From NCBI GenBank assembly GCA_964342855.1, contig CAYFIB010000009.1:31020-95019 (forward strand): a stretch of DNA of 64,000 bases, written 5' to 3'. This document shows positions 35,644 through 44,275 of this stretch, in pieces (positions within the stretch are counted from its first letter, which is position 1; every line of letters begins with the position of its first letter). The stretch is from JBCBJX01 sp964342855 (GTDB taxonomy: Bacteria; Pseudomonadota; Alphaproteobacteria; Caulobacterales; Parvularculaceae). Both the position numbers and the translations under genes were made by a program. Below the pieces are notes generated by a model. It saw nothing but the letters and a program-made list of their open reading frames with translations. It was not told the DNA's origin and did no database searches.

Positions 35644-37134
35644 ATGGCCGATCAACGCAATCCGCTCACCCTCGGCGCGAAGCCGGGCAAACCGGCGATC
35701 GCGCAGGCGCGCAAGAAACTCGCCCGCCGCCAGCGGTCCGCCGAACACGGCGTTTACGGATGGGTCTCCCGCCGCCTTCGCCTCGTCGACCCGCGCGACG
35801 GCCTCGACGGGGAGACGACCGGCGTGCCGACGCTCGCCTTCCGCATGCGCGGTCCGCTCATGCTCGCCTTCGGCGTCGTTTTCCTCTTCTTCGGCGTCTT
35901 CGGCGGCTGGGCGGCGGTCGCGCGGCTTGACGCAGGCGCGGCGGCGCCCGGCGTCGTCTCCATCGCGAACGAACGCAAAGCCGTGCAGCATCTGGAAGGC
36001 GGCATCGTCGCCGACATCCGGGCGCGCGAGGGCGATCTGGTGAGCGAAGGCGACGTCATCCTCGTCCTCGCCGACACGCAGGCGCAGGCGGGCTTCGAGG
36101 TATCCCTCGACCGGCGCCGCGCTCTGGCGGCGCGCATCGCCCGGCTGGAAGCCGAGTGGCTCGACCGCGAGCGCATCACCTTCCCGGAATGGTTGGTCGC
36201 CGATCAGGGCAAGGCGAATGTCGCGGAACTCATCACGAGCCAGCAGGACCTCTTCCGCGCGCGGCGTCAGTCGCAGACGGCGCGTACGGATGTTCTGTCT
36301 TCGCGCATCACCCAGCTGCGTGAAGAGATCGGCGGCCTGCGCGCGCAGATCGACGCCGCCAACGCGCAGCTCACCCTCATCGAGGCGGAGATTTCCGATG
36401 TTTCCGAACTGGTGGAGCAGGGGCTCGCGGTGAAGACCCGGAAGACGGCGCTGGAGCGCGATCAGGCGGCGCTGCAGGGGCGCCTCGGCGATCTCACCGC
36501 CTCCATCGCGCGCGCGGAAGCCGCCATCGGCGAGACGCGGCTTCAGATCATCTCGCAGGAGGACGATCAGCGCACCAAGATCGCCGAAGAGATCGACACC
36601 GCCAAAGCGGAGCTCGCGACCATCATGCAGCAGATGATCGCGAGCGAGGACGTCTTGGAGCGCACGACGGTCCGCGCGCCGGTGTCCGGCCGCGTGCTCA
36701 ACACCAAGATCGCGACCATCGGCGGCGTCATCGCGCCGGGCGAAACGCTGATGGAGATCGTCCCGGACTCCGACGAGCTGGTCATCACCGCCCGGGTCTC
36801 GCCCTTCGATATCGACATCGTGCGCGCCGGGCTGACGGCGAAAGTGAACCTCTCGGCCTTCTCCCAGCGCCAGCTGCCGCAGATCACCGGCGTCGTGCGC
36901 ACGGTCTCCGCCGACGTGCTGAACGATGAAGCGACCGGCATGCCGTTCTATGAGGCGCTCATCGCCGTGGACGCCGAGGAGCTGGACGCGCTGGCCGAAC
37001 GGAACGGCGCGGAGTACGAGTTGACGCCGGGCATGCCGGCGGACGTTCTCATCGTCACGGGCAAGCGCACGGTGCTGCAGTATCTGATCGATCCGGTGAC
37101 GCAGACCTTCGCGAAAAGCTTCCGGGAGGCGTAA
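35644..37134 (+). CDS. HlyD-family type I secretion adaptor
   Basis: The 496-residue membrane-fusion protein has a cytoplasmic N-tail and one transmembrane helix at ~75-98 (RGPLMLAFGVVFLFFGVFG). The lipoyl half-motif GVVSIANERKAVQHLEGGIV is followed by a long coiled-coil hairpin (~170-340) and the returning lipoyl half TTVRAPVSGRVLNTKIATIG. It closes with a beta-barrel domain ending PGMPADVLIVTGKRTVLQYLIDP, a hallmark of PrtE/HlyD adaptors. It bridges the ABC exporter to an outer-membrane TolC-type channel. A strong GGGGGAGGGAGG site precedes ATG 35644. Confidence 0.94.
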   Translation: MADQRNPLTLGAKPGKPAIAQARKKLARRQRSAEHGVYGWVSRRLRLVDPRDGLDGETTGVPTLAFRMRGPLMLAFGVVFLFFGVFGGWAAVARLDAGAAAPGVVSIANERKAVQHLEGGIVADIRAREGDLVSEGDVILVLADTQAQAGFEVSLDRRRALAARIARLEAEWLDRERITFPEWLVADQGKANVAELITSQQDLFRARRQSQTARTDVLSSRITQLREEIGGLRAQIDAANAQLTLIEAEISDVSELVEQGLAVKTRKTALERDQAALQGRLGDLTASIARAEAAIGETRLQIISQEDDQRTKIAEEIDTAKAELATIMQQMIASEDVLERTTVRAPVSGRVLNTKIATIGGVIAPGETLMEIVPDSDELVITARVSPFDIDIVRAGLTAKVNLSAFSQRQLPQITGVVRTVSADVLNDEATGMPFYEALIAVDAEELDALAERNGAEYELTPGMPADVLIVTGKRTVLQYLIDPVTQTFAKSFREA

Positions 37135-37225
37135 GCGGTGAGGCGCGTCGCGCGCCTCGTTGCACCGACGTCCGGCCGTCGATAGAAGGACCCCTCGTTT
37201 TCGCCCGTTCAACAAGGTTTTTTGC

Positions 37226-38158
37226 GTGGCTGACCGCGATAACGCGCCCAAGCGCGACGACAACGACTCGCTCCTGAAGGAAGTCTCCGACGACCTGAAC
37301 GAAGAGCGGCTGATGACGCGCCTGCGCAAGTGGGGCCCGGGCCTGCTTATCGGCGCGGGCGCGGTGCTGATCGCCGTCTCCGGCATGCAGGTCATGAACC
37401 ACATGCGCAAAAGCGCGAACGCCGCCGCGGGGGCGGAGTTCGCCGAGGCGATCGCCGCCTTCAATGAAGACGAAAACGCAGGCGGCCGCGCCGCCGGTCG
37501 CGCGGCGCTGGAAGCCCAGGCGCGCGAAGGCCGTGGCGGCTATCGCCATCTGGCGGCCCTGCGCCTGGCCGCCGCCGCCGCGAACAACGGCGACTATGAG
37601 AATGCGCGCCAGTATTTCTCCGCCGTCGCCGCCGACGCGCCGACGCGGCGCCTGCGCAATTTCGCGCGGATCCGGCTCGCCTATCTGGCGCTGGATGAGA
37701 ACCCGGAGGCGGTCTCCTTCCTTCTCTCCGAAATCGAAGGCGAGCCCGGCGCCTATGGGCCGTTCGTGCGCGAACTTCAGGCCTTCGCCGCCCTGCGCGC
37801 CGGTCGTCTGCCGGAGGCGCAACGTGTTTTCGAGGCGATCTCGCTCGATCTGAGCGCGCCGCAGCCCTTGCGGTCGCGGGCGGAGGAGTTCGCCGCCTTC
37901 GCGCGTTCCTCGCAACTCGCCGCGAAGCAGGCCTCGAACTTTGAAAACGCGGACCTCGCGGGGGCGCTCGGTCTTAACGCCGCCAATTCCGCGCCGCCGC
38001 TTCTCGCTGCGCCGCAGGACGGGGCCGGCGAGGCCGCGACGGAAGAAACGCCGCCTGCGGAGGATGCCTCTGAGGCTCCGGCAGGCGAGGCGCCAGAAGC
38101 CGACGCCGGCGCTGAGACGGCGCCGGACGGCGAAACCGACGACGGAGCGGGAAGGTAA
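37226..38158 (+). CDS. YfgM-like tetratricopeptide membrane protein
   Basis: The ~310-residue protein has one transmembrane helix at ~37-57 (WGPGLLIGAGAVLIAVSGMQV) and a periplasmic TPR-like domain (YRHLAALRLAAAAANNGDYE). An acidic, Ala/Pro/Glu-rich tail follows (from ~250). YfgM partners the SecYEG/PpiD chaperone network and is commonly encoded just before bamB and der, as here. GTG 37226 is chosen, with AAGG upstream; the open frame extends to 37160, but the extra residues show no domain. Its stop is 5 bp before the bamB start. Confidence 0.88.
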   Translation: MADRDNAPKRDDNDSLLKEVSDDLNEERLMTRLRKWGPGLLIGAGAVLIAVSGMQVMNHMRKSANAAAGAEFAEAIAAFNEDENAGGRAAGRAALEAQAREGRGGYRHLAALRLAAAAANNGDYENARQYFSAVAADAPTRRLRNFARIRLAYLALDENPEAVSFLLSEIEGEPGAYGPFVRELQAFAALRAGRLPEAQRVFEAISLDLSAPQPLRSRAEEFAAFARSSQLAAKQASNFENADLAGALGLNAANSAPPLLAAPQDGAGEAATEETPPAEDASEAPAGEAPEADAGAETAPDGETDDGAGR

Positions 38159-38163
38159 GTATC

Positions 38164-39558
38164 GTGTTCAAACCCCAATCCGCACTTGCGCTCGCGCTTT
38201 GCGCGCTGGTTCTTTCGGGATGTATTCTCAATCCGTTTCGCCGCGGCGGCGACGCTGACGAGGAGACGCCGCCGCCCGCTGCTGAACAGGAAGATGACGG
38301 CCTGATCGCCGTTCTCGCCCTCGACGAGACCCTGCAGCCTGATCCGCGTTTCGAGGAGGCGGCCGTGCAGACGCCGCCGCCTTATGAAAACCAGGCCTGG
38401 CCGCAATCGGGCGGCCGCGCCGACCACGCCATGCACCATCTGGAGGCGCGCTTCCAGATCGAACGTCAGTGGTCGGTCAATCTGAATACGAAGTCGACCC
38501 AGCGGTCCCCCGTCGTCGGTCAGCCGATCGTCGTCGAGGGCAAGGTCTATGTCTGGGATTCACTCGCGCGTTTGCACGCCGTCGACGCCGCCTCCGGCGA
38601 CCGGCTCTGGCGCACGGACCTTTATGAGCCGGAAGACACCTGGCGCTGGCGGCGCCCGTTGCGTTTCCCGAAACCGCAGCAGCTCGGCTTCGGCGGCGGC
38701 GCGGCTTATGACCAAGGCAAGATATTCGTTACGTCCGGCTTCAGCTTCGCGGCGGCGGTGAACGCCGAAACCGGCGAAGAACTGTGGCGCACGGAGCTTC
38801 CGGGACCGGCGCGCACGCCGCCGACGGCCTACCGAGGCTACGTCTTCCTCACGACCGTGACGAACGATTTCGTCGCGCTTGACCAGAACACGGGCGAAGA
38901 GGTGTGGGACTTCCAGTCCTTCCAGGAAGCCGCGCGCATTCTCTCCACGGCCAGCCCCGCGGCGGCGGAGAACCTCGTCATCGCGCCGTTCTCGTCCGGT
39001 GAGATCATCGCCTTCCGCACCCAGAACGGTCGCGGCGTATGGAACGAGACGCTCGCCAGCGCTTCGCAGTTCACATCGCTCTCCTCGCTGAACGACATCG
39101 CCGGGTCGCCGGTGCTTGATCGCGGGCTCGTCTTCGCCGTCAGCCACGGCGGGCGCATGGCGGCGATCGACCTGCGTTCGGGCCGCCGCGTCTGGGAGCA
39201 GCCGGTCGCGGGCGTTGAAACGCCGTGGGTCGCCGGTCGGTTCATTTACGCCGTTTCGATCGACGGCGAGGTCGTCTGCCTCGCGCGCGAGGACGGCGCC
39301 GTCGCCTGGGTGACGCCGCTTCGCCGGTTCAAGAACGAAGAGAAACGCACCGGGCGCGTGAACTGGTCCGGCCCCGTGCTCGCGGGCGACGCGCTCCTGC
39401 TCACCTCGTCCGACGGGCGCATCGCCCAGCTCGCGCCCGAAGACGGACGCGTCCTGCGGACGCTGAAGGTCGGCGAACCCGTTTATCTCGCCCCCGTGGT
39501 CGCGGAGGGAGCCGTCTATGTCCTGACGGAACGCGGCCGCTTGATCGCGTACCGGTAG
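38164..39558 (+). CDS. bamB: Outer-membrane protein assembly lipoprotein BamB
   Basis: The 464-residue lipoprotein has signal LALALCALVLSGCILNP (lipobox LSGC) and a PQQ-like eight-bladed beta-propeller. Repeats include VEGKVYVWDSLARLHAVDA, VNAETGEELWRTELPG, LDQNTGEEVWDFQS, IDLRSGRRVWEQPV and AEGAVYVLTERGRLIAY. It is a subunit of the BAM complex at the inner face of the outer membrane. The start is GTG 38164. The gene lies between the YfgM-like gene and der, a widely conserved order, and der starts 7 bp after its stop. The N-terminal ~60 residues after the lipobox are acidic and Pro-rich, longer than in enterobacteria. Confidence 0.93.
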   Translation: MFKPQSALALALCALVLSGCILNPFRRGGDADEETPPPAAEQEDDGLIAVLALDETLQPDPRFEEAAVQTPPPYENQAWPQSGGRADHAMHHLEARFQIERQWSVNLNTKSTQRSPVVGQPIVVEGKVYVWDSLARLHAVDAASGDRLWRTDLYEPEDTWRWRRPLRFPKPQQLGFGGGAAYDQGKIFVTSGFSFAAAVNAETGEELWRTELPGPARTPPTAYRGYVFLTTVTNDFVALDQNTGEEVWDFQSFQEAARILSTASPAAAENLVIAPFSSGEIIAFRTQNGRGVWNETLASASQFTSLSSLNDIAGSPVLDRGLVFAVSHGGRMAAIDLRSGRRVWEQPVAGVETPWVAGRFIYAVSIDGEVVCLAREDGAVAWVTPLRRFKNEEKRTGRVNWSGPVLAGDALLLTSSDGRIAQLAPEDGRVLRTLKVGEPVYLAPVVAEGAVYVLTERGRLIAYR

Positions 39559-39565
39559 GGCCGCC

Positions 39566-40978
39566 ATGGACGAGGACCTGGAGGTCTTCGACGACGAAGA
39601 GGACGAGGCGTCCGGCGGTCGACCGTTGAAGGTCGCGATCATCGGTCGTCCGAATGTCGGCAAATCGACCCTCTTCAACCGTCTCGTCGGCAAGAAGCTC
39701 GCGCTCGTCGACGACCGACCGGGCGTCACCCGCGACCGGCGCGAAGGCGAGGCGCGCCTCGGCGATCTCAACCTCATCGTCATCGATACGGCGGGCCTCG
39801 AAGAGGCGACGGAAGACGCCCTCGAAAACCGGATGCGGAAGGGGTCCGAGACCGCCATCGATGAAGCGGATGTCTCGCTGTTCCTGATCGACGCCCGCGC
39901 CGGAGTGACGCCCGCGGACGAGATGTGGGCCGAGACGCTCCGTGTACGCTCCAAGCCCGTCATCCTCGTCGCCAACAAGGCCGAAGGCGCGGCGGCGGAT
40001 GCGGGCATCTACGAATCCTACGCCCTCGGTTTCGGCGAGCCGGCTGCACTCTCCGCCGAGCACGGGGAGGGGATGTCGGACCTCTATCAGGCGCTGCGCC
40101 CCCACGCCGACGCGCTGGCGGCGGGCGAGGCCGCGCCGCGCGATCCGGACGCGCTGAAACCCCTGCGCGTCGCCATCGTCGGTCGTCCGAATGCGGGGAA
40201 ATCAACCCTCGTCAATCAGATGATCGGCGAAGAGCGTATGCTGACGGGTCCCGAAGCCGGGATCACCCGCGACGCCATCGGCGTCAACTGGTCGTGGGAC
40301 GACGGCGAACGCGTCTGGCCGATCAAGCTCTACGACACGGCGGGCATGCGTAAAAAAGCGCGCGTGCAGGAGAAGCTGGAGAAGCTCTCGGTCAGCGACT
40401 CGCTTCGCGCCATCAGCTTCGCGGAAGTCGTGGTGCTGATGTTCGATGCGACCCAGTCCTTCGAAAAGCAGGACCTGCAGATCGCCGATCTCATCGTGAA
40501 GGAAGGCCGCGCCGTCGTTCTCGCCGCGAACAAATGGGATGCGGTGGAAGATCGCGACGCCGCCGCGAAGCACCTGCGCGAGCGCGCCGAGCGTCTGCTG
40601 CCGCAGATCCCGAAGGCGCCGCTGGTGCGGTTTTCCGCGCTCACGGGCAAGGGCGTCGAACGGCTCATGCCCGCGGTGACGTCCGTCTATGTCGACTGGA
40701 ACGCCAAGGTGAAGACCTCGGCCCTCAACGACTGGCTCGCCGACGCGACGACCCGCCACCCGCCGCCCGCCGTCGGCGGCCGCCGCGTGCGCATCCGCTA
40801 TATCGCCCAGACGAAAACCCGCCCGCCGACCTTCGTCGCCATGTGTTCGCGCGCGGCGGAGCTGCCGGACAGCTACAAGCGCTATCTCATCAACGGCATC
40901 CGCGAGGCCTTCAACATCCCGGCCGTGCCGATCCGGCTGATCGTGAAGAAGCCGGATAATCCGTATGTGAAGGATTAA
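39566..40978 (+). CDS. der: Ribosome biogenesis GTPase Der (EngA)
   Basis: The 470-residue protein has two tandem G domains: GRPNVGKST (~29) with DTAGLE and NKAE, and GRPNAGKST (~210) with DTAGMR and NKWD. The C-terminal KH-like domain has VGGRRVRIRYIAQTKTRPPTF. Der acts in 50S subunit assembly. An acidic N-terminal extension (~20 residues, EDLEVFDDEEDEA) precedes the first G domain. It is the last forward gene of the bamB block. The 186 bp after it hold the REP-like element. Confidence 0.97.
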   Translation: MDEDLEVFDDEEDEASGGRPLKVAIIGRPNVGKSTLFNRLVGKKLALVDDRPGVTRDRREGEARLGDLNLIVIDTAGLEEATEDALENRMRKGSETAIDEADVSLFLIDARAGVTPADEMWAETLRVRSKPVILVANKAEGAAADAGIYESYALGFGEPAALSAEHGEGMSDLYQALRPHADALAAGEAAPRDPDALKPLRVAIVGRPNAGKSTLVNQMIGEERMLTGPEAGITRDAIGVNWSWDDGERVWPIKLYDTAGMRKKARVQEKLEKLSVSDSLRAISFAEVVVLMFDATQSFEKQDLQIADLIVKEGRAVVLAANKWDAVEDRDAAAKHLRERAERLLPQIPKAPLVRFSALTGKGVERLMPAVTSVYVDWNAKVKTSALNDWLADATTRHPPPAVGGRRVRIRYIAQTKTRPPTFVAMCSRAAELPDSYKRYLINGIREAFNIPAVPIRLIVKKPDNPYVKD

Positions 40979-41020
40979 GGGGCTGGCGAACAGCTCCACG
41001 CTCTCTTCAAAACAGCGAAA

Positions 41021-41124
41021 TCATCATCCCGGAAACGGCGCAGCCGTTATCCGGGAGCCAGGGTGTCAGAGTGCGGCGCTTGCGGCCCTGGGTCCCGGCT
41101 CTCGCTGCGCTCGGCCGGGATGAC
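41021..41124. repeat. REP-like intergenic palindromic element
   Basis: The element is bounded by TCATCATCCCGG at the left and CCGGGATGACG at the right. Inside are two hairpins. The left one pairs CCCGGAAACGGC with GCCGTTATCCGGG. The right one pairs GTCCCGGC with GCCGGGATGAC around a CTCGCTGCGCTCG segment. Such CCCGG-bounded dispersed repeats are common between genes in alphaproteobacteria. It lies between the convergent der and SDR genes, where it may also stop transcripts. Confidence 0.7.
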
Positions 41125-41164
41125 GGAGATGGTTGCGTAGGGCGATAACACCGCAAGGGTGGCG

Positions 41165-41893
41165 CTAGCGGTTCTCGCCCCACTCCCGAAACGCCAGTCG
41201 CGCGCCGTGGTCGGAGAAGTCCGGGCCGCAGGCGTGGGCGATCATCTCGGCGATGTCGCCGGGTTGCGCGATGGTCGCGGGATCTTCGCCCGGCATCGCC
41301 TTGGCGCGCATCTTCGTCGCCGTCGGGCCCGGATCAATGATGGAGACGCGCAACGGCGTCGCCTCGGTCTCGCGGGCGTAGGTGTGGGCCATCGCCTCGA
41401 AGGCGGCCTTTGAGATCGAATAAATCCCCCAATAGGCGCGGAAATGGATCGCCGCGCGCGAGGAGACGAAGGCCGCCCGTCCGGCGTCGGACGCGCGCAG
41501 GAGCGGGTCGAGCGAACGCAGGAGCCGCCAGTTGGCGGTGACGTTGATGGTGAGCGTTTCGTCCCATGTTTTCGGGGCGATGTCCGCCAGCGGCGCAAGT
41601 TCGCCGAGGACGCCGGCGTTGAAGACGGCGATGTCGAGCCGCCCGAACTTTTCATAAAGCGCCGGACCCAGACGATCGAGCGCTTCGAACTCGGCGAGGT
41701 CCTGCACGATGAGGCTTGAGGCGCCGCCCGCGGCGCGGATCTCGTCGTCCAGCTCCTCCAGCCCCCCTTGCGTGCGCGCAAGGGCGATGACGTGGGCGCC
41801 CTGGCTTGCAAGCTTCAGCGCCGTCGCCCGACCGATGCCGCGCGAGGCGCCGGTGACGAGGGCGATGCGGTCTTTCAGAATGGGGTCTGTCAC
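41165..41893 (-). CDS. SDR-family oxidoreductase
   Basis: This 242-residue classical short-chain dehydrogenase has the cofactor motif ALVTGASRGIGRATALKLA and a VFNAGVLGEL strand. The catalytic Ser is in AAFVSSRAAI and the Tyr-x3-Lys is YSISK. An Arg-rich position after the first strand hints at NADP. The substrate is unknown. It follows purF by 5 bp in the same direction, a neighbourhood seen in many alphaproteobacteria, so it is co-transcribed with purF and cvpA. Confidence 0.9.
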   Translation of the reverse strand: MTDPILKDRIALVTGASRGIGRATALKLASQGAHVIALARTQGGLEELDDEIRAAGGASSLIVQDLAEFEALDRLGPALYEKFGRLDIAVFNAGVLGELAPLADIAPKTWDETLTINVTANWRLLRSLDPLLRASDAGRAAFVSSRAAIHFRAYWGIYSISKAAFEAMAHTYARETEATPLRVSIIDPGPTATKMRAKAMPGEDPATIAQPGDIAEMIAHACGPDFSDHGARLAFREWGENR

Positions 41894-41898
41894 GTCGT

Positions 41899-43431
41899 TC
41901 AGCTCGATTCCGCCAACAGCGAGAGCTGCTCGATGGCGGCTTCGCTTTTCTTCAGGTCCTCATCCGGCAGGGGCGTCGGGTAATCGCCGGTGAAGCAGTG
42001 GTCGGTGAAGGCCGGGCGCGCCGCGTCGCGCGGACCGGCGCCGAGCGCCTTGTAAAGACCGTCCACGGAGAGATAGGCGAGGCTGTCGGCGCGGATGTGC
42101 TGGCGGATCTCCTCGACGGAGTATTTCGCGCCCATGAGTTCGTCCTTGGACGGCGTGTCGATGCCGTAGAAGTCCGGGTGCGTGATCGGCGGCGAGGCGA
42201 TGCGGATGTGCACTTCTTTCGCGCCGGCGTCGCGCGCCATCTGCACCAGCTGGCGGGAGGTGGTGCCGCGCACGAGGCTGTCGTCGAGGAAGACGACGCG
42301 CTTGCCCTCCATCTCCGAGCGGTTGATGGAGTGCTTCCGCTTCACGCCCAGCTCGCGCATGTCCTGACGCGGGGCGATGAAGGTTCGGCCGACATAGTGA
42401 GAGCGGATGATGCCGAGCTCGAAGGGCTGGCCGGTCTCCGCCGCGTAACCGATGGCGGCGGGCACGCCCGATTCCGGGATCGGCGAGACGATGTCCGCCT
42501 CCACCGCGCTTTCGCGGGCGAGCTGATGGCCGAGCGCCTTGCGCAGCTCATAAACGCTTTTACCGTCTACGAATGAATTCGGTCGCGCGAAATAGATCAG
42601 CTCGAAGATGCACGAGCGCGCCGCGCTGCGGGTGGGGGAGATGCGGCGGCTTTCGACGCCCTCGGCGGTGCAGACGACGACTTCGCCCGGCTCCACATCG
42701 CGCACGAACTCCGCGCCGATCAGATCGAGGGCGCAGGTCTCTGAGGCGAGGATGTGCGCGTCGCCCAGCTTGCCGAGGACGAGCGGGCGGATACCGATGG
42801 GATCGCGCGCGCCGATCATCCGGTCGCGGCCGAGAATGACGACGGCGTAGGAGCCTTCGACCTGTCGGAAGGCGGTGATGAGGCGGTCGACGAGGTTCGC
42901 GTCCCGCGCCCGCGCGGTCAGGTGGAGAAAGACTTCCGTGTCCGCCGTGGAGCGGAAGAGCGCGCCGTCGCGGCGCAGCTGGTGGCGGAGGATGCGGGCG
43001 TTCGTGAGGTTGCCGTTATGGGCGAGGGCGAAGGAGGCGCCGCCGAGATCGGCGAAGAGCGGCTGGATGTTCTCGGTCGATGAGCCGCCCTGCGTGGAAT
43101 ACCGCGTGTGGCTGATGGCGGCGGAGCCGACGAGGCGGCGGACGACCTTTTCGCTGCCGAAGGTGTCGGCGACGAGGCCGGGGCCGCGCTCGGCGTAGAA
43201 TTTCTCGCCATCGGTGGCGACGACGCCGGCGCCTTCCTGTCCGCGGTGCTGGAGAGCGTGGGCGCCGACGGCGGCGAGGGCGCCCGCGTCCGGCGCGCCG
43301 AAGACGCCGAAGACGCCGCATTCTTCCTTCAGGCGTTCCGCCTCGACGAAGCGCTTGTAGGCGTCGTCGCGCGCGGCGGTTCTCGCCCGGCATCCTTGAA
43401 GATACGCGGCGGCGGTCCTGGCCGTGATCAT
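41899..43431 (-). CDS. purF: Amidophosphoribosyltransferase
   Basis: The protein catalyses the first committed step of purine synthesis (PRPP plus glutamine to phosphoribosylamine). It is ~510 residues with ATG 43431. The N-terminal nucleophile is Cys38 in LKEECGVFGVFG, exposed after removal of a 37-residue propeptide. Glutaminase features are ALQHRGQEGAG and SHTRYSTQGGS. The phosphoribosyltransferase domain has VVFLDDSLVRGTTSRQLVQM and ASPPITHPDFYGID. The start lies 7 bp after the cvpA stop, with GGAG at 11 bp. The propeptide is longer than the ~11 residues of the Bacillus enzyme, unless translation begins further downstream. Confidence 0.96.
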   Translation of the reverse strand: MITARTAAAYLQGCRARTAARDDAYKRFVEAERLKEECGVFGVFGAPDAGALAAVGAHALQHRGQEGAGVVATDGEKFYAERGPGLVADTFGSEKVVRRLVGSAAISHTRYSTQGGSSTENIQPLFADLGGASFALAHNGNLTNARILRHQLRRDGALFRSTADTEVFLHLTARARDANLVDRLITAFRQVEGSYAVVILGRDRMIGARDPIGIRPLVLGKLGDAHILASETCALDLIGAEFVRDVEPGEVVVCTAEGVESRRISPTRSAARSCIFELIYFARPNSFVDGKSVYELRKALGHQLARESAVEADIVSPIPESGVPAAIGYAAETGQPFELGIIRSHYVGRTFIAPRQDMRELGVKRKHSINRSEMEGKRVVFLDDSLVRGTTSRQLVQMARDAGAKEVHIRIASPPITHPDFYGIDTPSKDELMGAKYSVEEIRQHIRADSLAYLSVDGLYKALGAGPRDAARPAFTDHCFTGDYPTPLPDEDLKKSEAAIEQLSLLAESS

Positions 43432-43438
43432 GTCGGCG

Positions 43439-44137
43439 TCACTCCGGACGGCGATCGTCCCGCCGTTCCTCTTCGCGCGTCGTGTGCGTGGCGATGACTT
43501 CCGCCAGACCTTCACGCTGCCCGATCGAATAGATGGCCGGGGACATAGGCGCATTCAGCGCGTTTTGCGACCCCCCGGACGCGGGTGCAGCATCGCCTGA
43601 GTCTTCACGTTCTTCGTCGCTTTCGTCCGCGTCATCCTCATCGCTCGCCGGTTGGTCGAGTTCGATGCGCGTGGAGGCGGGGGCGAGGCTCTCGAAAAAG
43701 TCGGCCGTGCCTTTGGCGATGGGGAAGGTGAGGGCGCCGGTGATCGCCTCGGGCTGGCGGTCTTCCTCGGCGTAATAGGAGAACATGAGGTAGCCGAGAC
43801 CGACGAGGGCGACGCCGCGAATGGCGCCGAATACGCCGCCGAGCAGGCGGTCCGCCGGGCGGCCCGCGCCGCGGTGGATGTGGTCGGCGAGCCAGCCGAA
43901 GCCGACCCAGAAGCCGATGAAGGCGATGACGAACAGAGCGGCGCCGAGCATGGCCGAGGCGACGACGGAACCGTCGGCCCCGAAGAGCGGGCCGAGAAGA
44001 CCGAAACCGTAAGCGGTCACCACGGCGGCGAGGGCGATCGCCATGATGGAGGCGAACTCGCGCGAGAAGCCGCGCACGGAGGCGAAGGCGGTGGAAAGGC
44101 CGATGACGCCCAGAACAATGCCGTCGAACCAGCTCAT
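43439..44137 (-). CDS. cvpA: CvpA family membrane protein
   Basis: The 232-residue protein has four hydrophobic helices in the first ~135 residues, starting WFDGIVLGVIGLSTAFASVRGFSREFASI, and the conserved GxxxRLLGGVFGAIRG-type segment (DRLLGGVFGAIRG). An acidic disordered C-terminal tail (DEDDADESDEER) follows. CvpA proteins are linked to envelope homeostasis and, historically, colicin V export. The pairing with purF directly downstream is widely conserved. It lies 138 bp from radA, and that gap contains nothing recognisable. Confidence 0.92.
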   Translation of the reverse strand: MSWFDGIVLGVIGLSTAFASVRGFSREFASIMAIALAAVVTAYGFGLLGPLFGADGSVVASAMLGAALFVIAFIGFWVGFGWLADHIHRGAGRPADRLLGGVFGAIRGVALVGLGYLMFSYYAEEDRQPEAITGALTFPIAKGTADFFESLAPASTRIELDQPASDEDDADESDEEREDSGDAAPASGGSQNALNAPMSPAIYSIGQREGLAEVIATHTTREEERRDDRRPE

Positions 44138-44275
44138 GATCAGCTATCCGGTCCCCAGGTCCGCTTGGAAACGCCGTCCGTTACGCCGACGCGCCCTACC
44201 AACTTGTATTCAGCCCCATTCGCCCGCCGGTTTCCACCGCTGGACACCCGTCTGTAACACGAGTTCGCGGACGGC

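Noticed and set aside
35500..37464. 654-codon open frame opposite the HlyD adaptor gene
   Set aside because: Antisense to a clear HlyD family gene; no ribosome site or known motif.
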